A stretch of 62,819 bases of DNA from contig CAKPYB010000017.1 of NCBI GenBank assembly GCA_934202525.1, forward strand, positions 1 through 62,819. The letters are read 5' to 3'. The first letter of the stretch is position 1. Every line of letters begins with the position of its first letter. A program made the position numbers and the translations under genes. This document shows positions 59,438-62,819 of the stretch, in pieces. This stretch comes from an uncultured Prevotella sp. (GTDB lineage: Bacteria; Bacteroidota; Bacteroidia; Bacteroidales; Bacteroidaceae). Below the pieces are notes generated by a model. It saw nothing but the letters and a program-made list of their open reading frames with translations, searched no databases and was not told where the DNA came from.

Positions 59438-60964
59438 ATGAAAAAACTTTCGAAATATATAGCATTCGCTTTCTTGGGTATGGCAATGGCTTCATGTGGA
59501 GATGACTATAATGATTGGGCAAATCCGCAGACTAACCCACAGGAAGATGCCATAACAATACCTGGTTTGACAGCGACTGCAGCTGATGCCATTGATTTGG
59601 CAAATGTTAGCGAAGATAGTGTTAGCACCTTCACATTGAGCACAGCGGCTCTTCCTGAAGGTTACAAGTTGGCAGATGCTCGTGTGGAAGTAACACCACA
59701 AGGTGTTGAAGGAGCCACCAAGACTACCTTCAATGCGGGTATTGAAGGTCGTGCAGCAGCTGCCGATCTTAGCGACTTGGTTGTCAATGCCTATGGTAAG
59801 CGACCAACTGCTCGCACATTTGATGCTCATGTCTATTTGGATGCCGTAAAGGATGGTCAGGCCGTCCTCATCGACGCTGGTAAAATCAATGTGGTAGTAA
59901 CTCCTAAGGCTCCATATATTGCCAGCAATTATTATCTCGTAGGCGATATGTATGGCGAAGGAAAATGGACCCTTGCCGATTGCGTCAAGTTCAACCACTC
60001 TGGTGTCGATGTATATGAGGATCCTGTATTCACCTTGATGGTAACAACGACCAAGGACAATCAGTATTGGAAGATTATTCCACAAGGAAATATTGATGCA
60101 GGTAATCCTTGGGCAATCCAAAATGACCCTAAGGGTGTTGTAGGTGTGACAAAGAATGGTGATGATGCAATGAGTGGTACATTGGTTACATCTGTCACAA
60201 AGGACGATGGAACAACAGATGCTCCTAATGCTGCAATGATAGCTAAGGCAGGTATCTATCAGATTACTATCAACATGATGGACTATACTTATACCATCAA
60301 GCAAATATCTCCTGAATATTACCTTGTAGGTAAATTGCAGGGCTGGTCAGACAAACCTGAAAACAAGACCTGTCTCATGTATGCTGAGACTCCTATGGTT
60401 CAGAGCTATACCACTCAGTGGAAAGATGATGCAAACCTGAAGATTTGGTTGGGTAGCGATTGGGGAACTTGGAGCAGTGCCTATGGTAGTGCAACAATGG
60501 CTGATGCCAATACCCCAACAGGTAGCTTAAAATCTGACAACAATGCTGGTGCTATCATTTGCCCAGAACCAGGTGCATTCTACACATTTAAGGTAGATTT
60601 TTCTACCATGACTTACTCTTGGACTAAGCTTGAGAATCAGAATCCTACTGAATTCGAACATGTCAGTCTTATCGGAGTTGGTGGCAAATGGAATGACGGT
60701 GATGACATTGACATGACACAGGTTACTCCTCACAACTGGTTTATCGAAACAACTCTCCCTGTAGGTGGATTTAAGATTCGTGCTAATTACGCTTGGAATA
60801 AAGGTGGAAACTGGGGCTACACAGCAGATCAGGAGTTCACTTCTACAGGTAAGTTGTTCAACAATGCTGTCAGCGGAGATATCAAGATTGCAACTGCAGG
60901 TAAGTATCGCATCTTCTTCAACGATATTACTAACGAGTATTCAATCATTGCTGTTGCAGAATAA
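59438..60964 (+). CDS. susF: SusF-type starch-binding lipoprotein
   Basis: A 508-residue lipoprotein with lipobox MASC (Cys about 20). The N-terminal segment (DAITIPGLTATAADAIDLANVSEDSVSTFTLSTAALPEGY) matches the Ig-like domain of SusE. Three repeated starch-binding modules follow: YYLVGDMYGEGKW, YYLVGKLQGWSDKP and VSLIGVGGKWNDGDDI. SusF binds starch at the surface without cutting it. It is the last gene of the operon, followed by a terminator. Confidence 0.88.
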   Translation: MKKLSKYIAFAFLGMAMASCGDDYNDWANPQTNPQEDAITIPGLTATAADAIDLANVSEDSVSTFTLSTAALPEGYKLADARVEVTPQGVEGATKTTFNAGIEGRAAAADLSDLVVNAYGKRPTARTFDAHVYLDAVKDGQAVLIDAGKINVVVTPKAPYIASNYYLVGDMYGEGKWTLADCVKFNHSGVDVYEDPVFTLMVTTTKDNQYWKIIPQGNIDAGNPWAIQNDPKGVVGVTKNGDDAMSGTLVTSVTKDDGTTDAPNAAMIAKAGIYQITINMMDYTYTIKQISPEYYLVGKLQGWSDKPENKTCLMYAETPMVQSYTTQWKDDANLKIWLGSDWGTWSSAYGSATMADANTPTGSLKSDNNAGAIICPEPGAFYTFKVDFSTMTYSWTKLENQNPTEFEHVSLIGVGGKWNDGDDIDMTQVTPHNWFIETTLPVGGFKIRANYAWNKGGNWGYTADQEFTSTGKLFNNAVSGDIKIATAGKYRIFFNDITNEYSIIAVAE

Positions 60965-60986
60965 ACATTTATTTTAATAATACATT

Positions 60987-61026
60987 ATAGGCGGCTCTCA
61001 ATTCCGGGAGCCGCCTATTTTCTTTT
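60987..61026 (+). terminator. Terminator of the sus operon
   Basis: ATAGGCGGCTC (60987-60997) pairs exactly with GAGCCGCCTAT (61008-61018), followed by TTTTCTTTTT. Confidence 0.9.
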
Positions 61027-61086
61027 TCTCCTCATCCTTTTCAAGTATTTTTTCCCTAAAACCTTGGAAGTTACGAGGAAAAGTCG

Positions 61087-61285
61087 TATCTTTGCATAAG
61101 AAAAGCTGCACTCGGCAAATTGAAAGCAAGCTTTCTTTGCGCTCGTTTGCATTTTCTTTGCCACCAAATAGCTTAAAAAATAATTTTCGTTTATGTAAAA
61201 CTTGGGTTAAAGATAATGAATCTGTGTGAATCTGTGAAATCTGTGGGAGTTTTTTTATGTCCCACGGATTTCACAGATTTTTTAT
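61087..61285 (+). ncRNA. Possible short untranslated transcript
   Basis: TATCTTTG at 61087-61094 (TTG 20 bp upstream) is followed by about 130 bp without a credible frame. That stretch holds AAAGCAAGCTTTC-type dyads. A hairpin comes next (61229-61248 against 61260-61279, 20 bp, one G-T) and then TTTTTA. This could be a small RNA. The rest of the gap to 61494 shows nothing coding. Confidence 0.4.
61229..61285 (+). terminator. Strong hairpin upstream of the second AAA ATPase
   Basis: Arms AATCTGTGAAATCTGTGGGA and its complement (one G-T pair), loop of 11, then a T-run. It separates the sus operon region from the ATPase gene. Confidence 0.65.
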
Positions 61286-61494
61286 GCCCTGGGCTAGCAG
61301 CTTCAGCCTTTACCTTTCCGCAGAGTGCAGTGTGAAGTATTTTTGCTTATTCCGTTGTCTGTACATCAGAGGCGGCTTTAGGAGATAATTATTATTAAAA
61401 AACTAGAAAACATTTGGCGGTCTCGTTTTTTATTGCGTAATTTGCGTTGCGTAAAAAGCGCAATGAACGTTTGTATAATGAATGATAACAAGAT

Positions 61495-62634
61495 ATGGCA
61501 AGATTGAACAATCCTTTTGTGGTATATGGCTATAAGGGCGCAGAGTATTTCTGCGACCGCCAGAAAGAGACGGAGAAAATTATTTCTTCGCTGCATAATG
61601 AACGTAACATCACGCTTGTTGCTCCACGCCGTATGGGTAAAACGGGATTAATTCATCATGTATTCCATCAGATGGAGGAGCAATATGCGGAAGTGAAGTG
61701 TTTCTATCTCGACATCTTTGCCACCAAGAATCTGGAGCAGATGGTGCAACTGATGGCTTCTGAAATCATCGGAAAGCTGGATACTGTTTCCCAATCAGCC
61801 CTTCGGAAGGTACAGGAATTCTTCAGCAGCTGGCGTCCTACTCTGACGATAGATGAATTGACAGGCATTCCTTCTTTTTCTTTAGACTTGAAACCGAGTG
61901 AGGGGAAGGAGAGTTTGAAGCGAATCTTTGAGTATTTGAAGCAATCGGGAAAGCGATGCTACATTGCCATTGATGAGTTTCAGCAGATATTAAGTTATCC
62001 GGAGGATGGGGTTGAGGCGATGATCCGTTCTTATATTCAGTTCTTACCGAATGTATATTTCGTGTTTTCGGGCAGTCAGCAGCACATGATGCAGGAGATG
62101 TTTCTGTCGGCAAACCGTCCTTTCTTCCAGAGTTCGCTGGTGTTGTCTTTGCCTTGCATCGGGGAGCAGGTGTATCGGGAGTTTGCCAATCGCTTGTTGG
62201 CATCTCAGCACAGGTCGATAGATGAATCTACCTTTTCTTATATTTATCAGCAGTCTGATAGTGTAACCTGGTATGTGCAGTCGATATTGCATGGCATCTA
62301 CGAGCATGCTTCTTCCGAGATAACGAAGTCTCTGGTAGATGAGGTGATTCTGGAGCTGATTGAGGAGCAGGCGATGACTTATCAGAACTATTGTGCCTGG
62401 CTAACCGAGAACCAGCAGATGCTTTTGGGGGCGATAGCTCGTGAGCATCTGGTAGCTTCGCCGTTAAGCCAGCAGTTTATCAGTACCCACCATCTTCCAG
62501 CTACGAGCAGCGTGAAAACAGCATTAAAGGCATTGGTAGATAAGCAGCTGGTAAGCAAGACTCCGACTGGCTATCTGGTTAGCGACCGCTTCTTTGCGAA
62601 ATGGCTGGTGAGAGGAGGAATCATAGCCAACTGA
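61495..62634 (+). CDS. AAA ATPase (ATP-binding protein, ATPase_2-like)
   Basis: A 379-residue protein starting MARLNNPFVVYGYKGAEYFCDRQKE. Walker A is APRRMGKTGLIHHVF (about residues 43-57), Walker B RCYIAIDEFQQI and sensor VYFVFSGSQQHMM. The C-terminal half has a winged-helix-like region (LGAIAREHLVASPLSQQF, KTALKALVDKQLVSKTPTGYLVSDRFFAKWL). No nuclease motif is visible, unlike the ATPase at 25557. These ATPases occur in many copies in Prevotella genomes with unknown roles. It is also followed by a 22-bp repeat array. Confidence 0.85.
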   Translation: MARLNNPFVVYGYKGAEYFCDRQKETEKIISSLHNERNITLVAPRRMGKTGLIHHVFHQMEEQYAEVKCFYLDIFATKNLEQMVQLMASEIIGKLDTVSQSALRKVQEFFSSWRPTLTIDELTGIPSFSLDLKPSEGKESLKRIFEYLKQSGKRCYIAIDEFQQILSYPEDGVEAMIRSYIQFLPNVYFVFSGSQQHMMQEMFLSANRPFFQSSLVLSLPCIGEQVYREFANRLLASQHRSIDESTFSYIYQQSDSVTWYVQSILHGIYEHASSEITKSLVDEVILELIEEQAMTYQNYCAWLTENQQMLLGAIAREHLVASPLSQQFISTHHLPATSSVKTALKALVDKQLVSKTPTGYLVSDRFFAKWLVRGGIIAN

Positions 62635-62642
62635 GGAAATGA

Positions 62643-62730
62643 AAATTACGTCCCGATGCAGCATTTGCTACGTCCCGACGCAGCAAAAAATGCGTCCCGA
62701 CGTAGCAAAAGATACGTCGGGACGTAATTT
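62643..62730. repeat. Second 22-bp tandem array inside a 14-bp inverted repeat
   Basis: Three 22-bp units (62648-62669, 62670-62691, 62692-62713), each with CGTCCCGA(T/C)G(C/T)AGCA. A perfect inverted repeat, AAATTACGTCCCGA (62643-62656) against 62717-62730, flanks them. Units share the A(T/C)GCAGC and CCCG skeleton and phase with the array at 27199-27513. The remaining 62731-62819 shows no gene. Confidence 0.75.
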
Positions 62731-62819
62731 CAGAAGCGTCCTGTGTAGTTTCCTATATTTAGTTTACTACCTAGAGTCTTATTCCTGGTGAAGGTTGACA
62801 ATTAATAATCATTATTCCT

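Overview
The window looks like a chromosomal segment of a Bacteroidales bacterium, most likely a Prevotella/Segatella (P. copri-like) gut species. The evidence is type IX secretion genes (porU, porV), a SusC/D/E/F starch locus, a DUF4290 protein, and repeated Bacteroidetes-type promoters (TTTG, 19-20 bp, TAnnTTTG) in front of many genes. No rRNA or tRNA gene was recognised. The species name is inference; the phylum-level call rests on these families.

Layout. 1-6.8 kb: the 3' part of tsf, an FAA hydrolase, porU-porV and ispF. 6.8-7.3 kb: a promoter-terminator unit (probable leader RNA or small RNA), then two glycosyltransferase genes. 9.3-13.9 kb: a long inverted repeat, then on the minus strand an NtrC-type sigma-54 activator, a 61-residue exported peptide behind a sigma-54-like promoter, and a three-part hybrid histidine kinase. 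14-25 kb: surface polysaccharide genes: hexapeptide acetyltransferase, TarI/ISPD-like cytidylyltransferase, SDR, LicD protein, Wzx-type flippase, GT2, GT14, two paralogous polytopic membrane proteins, GtrA, acyltransferase. 25.2-27.9 kb: an accessory island with an AAA ATPase behind tandem palindromes, followed by a mosaic array of 22-bp repeats and large hairpins.

27.9-35.7 kb: a probable eight-gene minus-strand operon, yicC-gmk-nadD-(phosphoethanolamine transferase)-(two acyltransferases)-(UbiA prenyltransferase)-(HAD phosphatase), mixing housekeeping and envelope genes. 35.8-41.7 kb: plus-strand core genes tsaB, DUF4290, murA, rimM, dxr, rseP. 41.8-49.8 kb: an M23/LysM peptidase, a small unknown protein, recG, a short GH106-like protein, canonical ispD, a DJ-1/PfpI protein and nadK. 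Three isoprenoid-pathway genes (ispF, dxr, ispD) are therefore scattered through the window.

49.9-61.0 kb: a starch utilisation locus: a GH13 amylase lipoprotein on the minus strand, and on the plus strand a tyrosine recombinase followed by susC, susD, susE and susF. The recombinase is bounded by near-identical 22-bp direct repeats. It sits between the amylase and susC, and no promoter is visible between it and susC. 61-62.8 kb: a possible short untranslated transcript, a second AAA ATPase, and a second small array of related 22-bp repeats.

The points most worth following up are the recombinase embedded in the sus locus, the two related 22-bp arrays that each follow an AAA ATPase, the sigma-54/peptide/kinase cluster, the ISPD-like plus LicD gene set, the leader RNA at 6974-7155, and a MurA whose catalytic cysteine position is aspartate.
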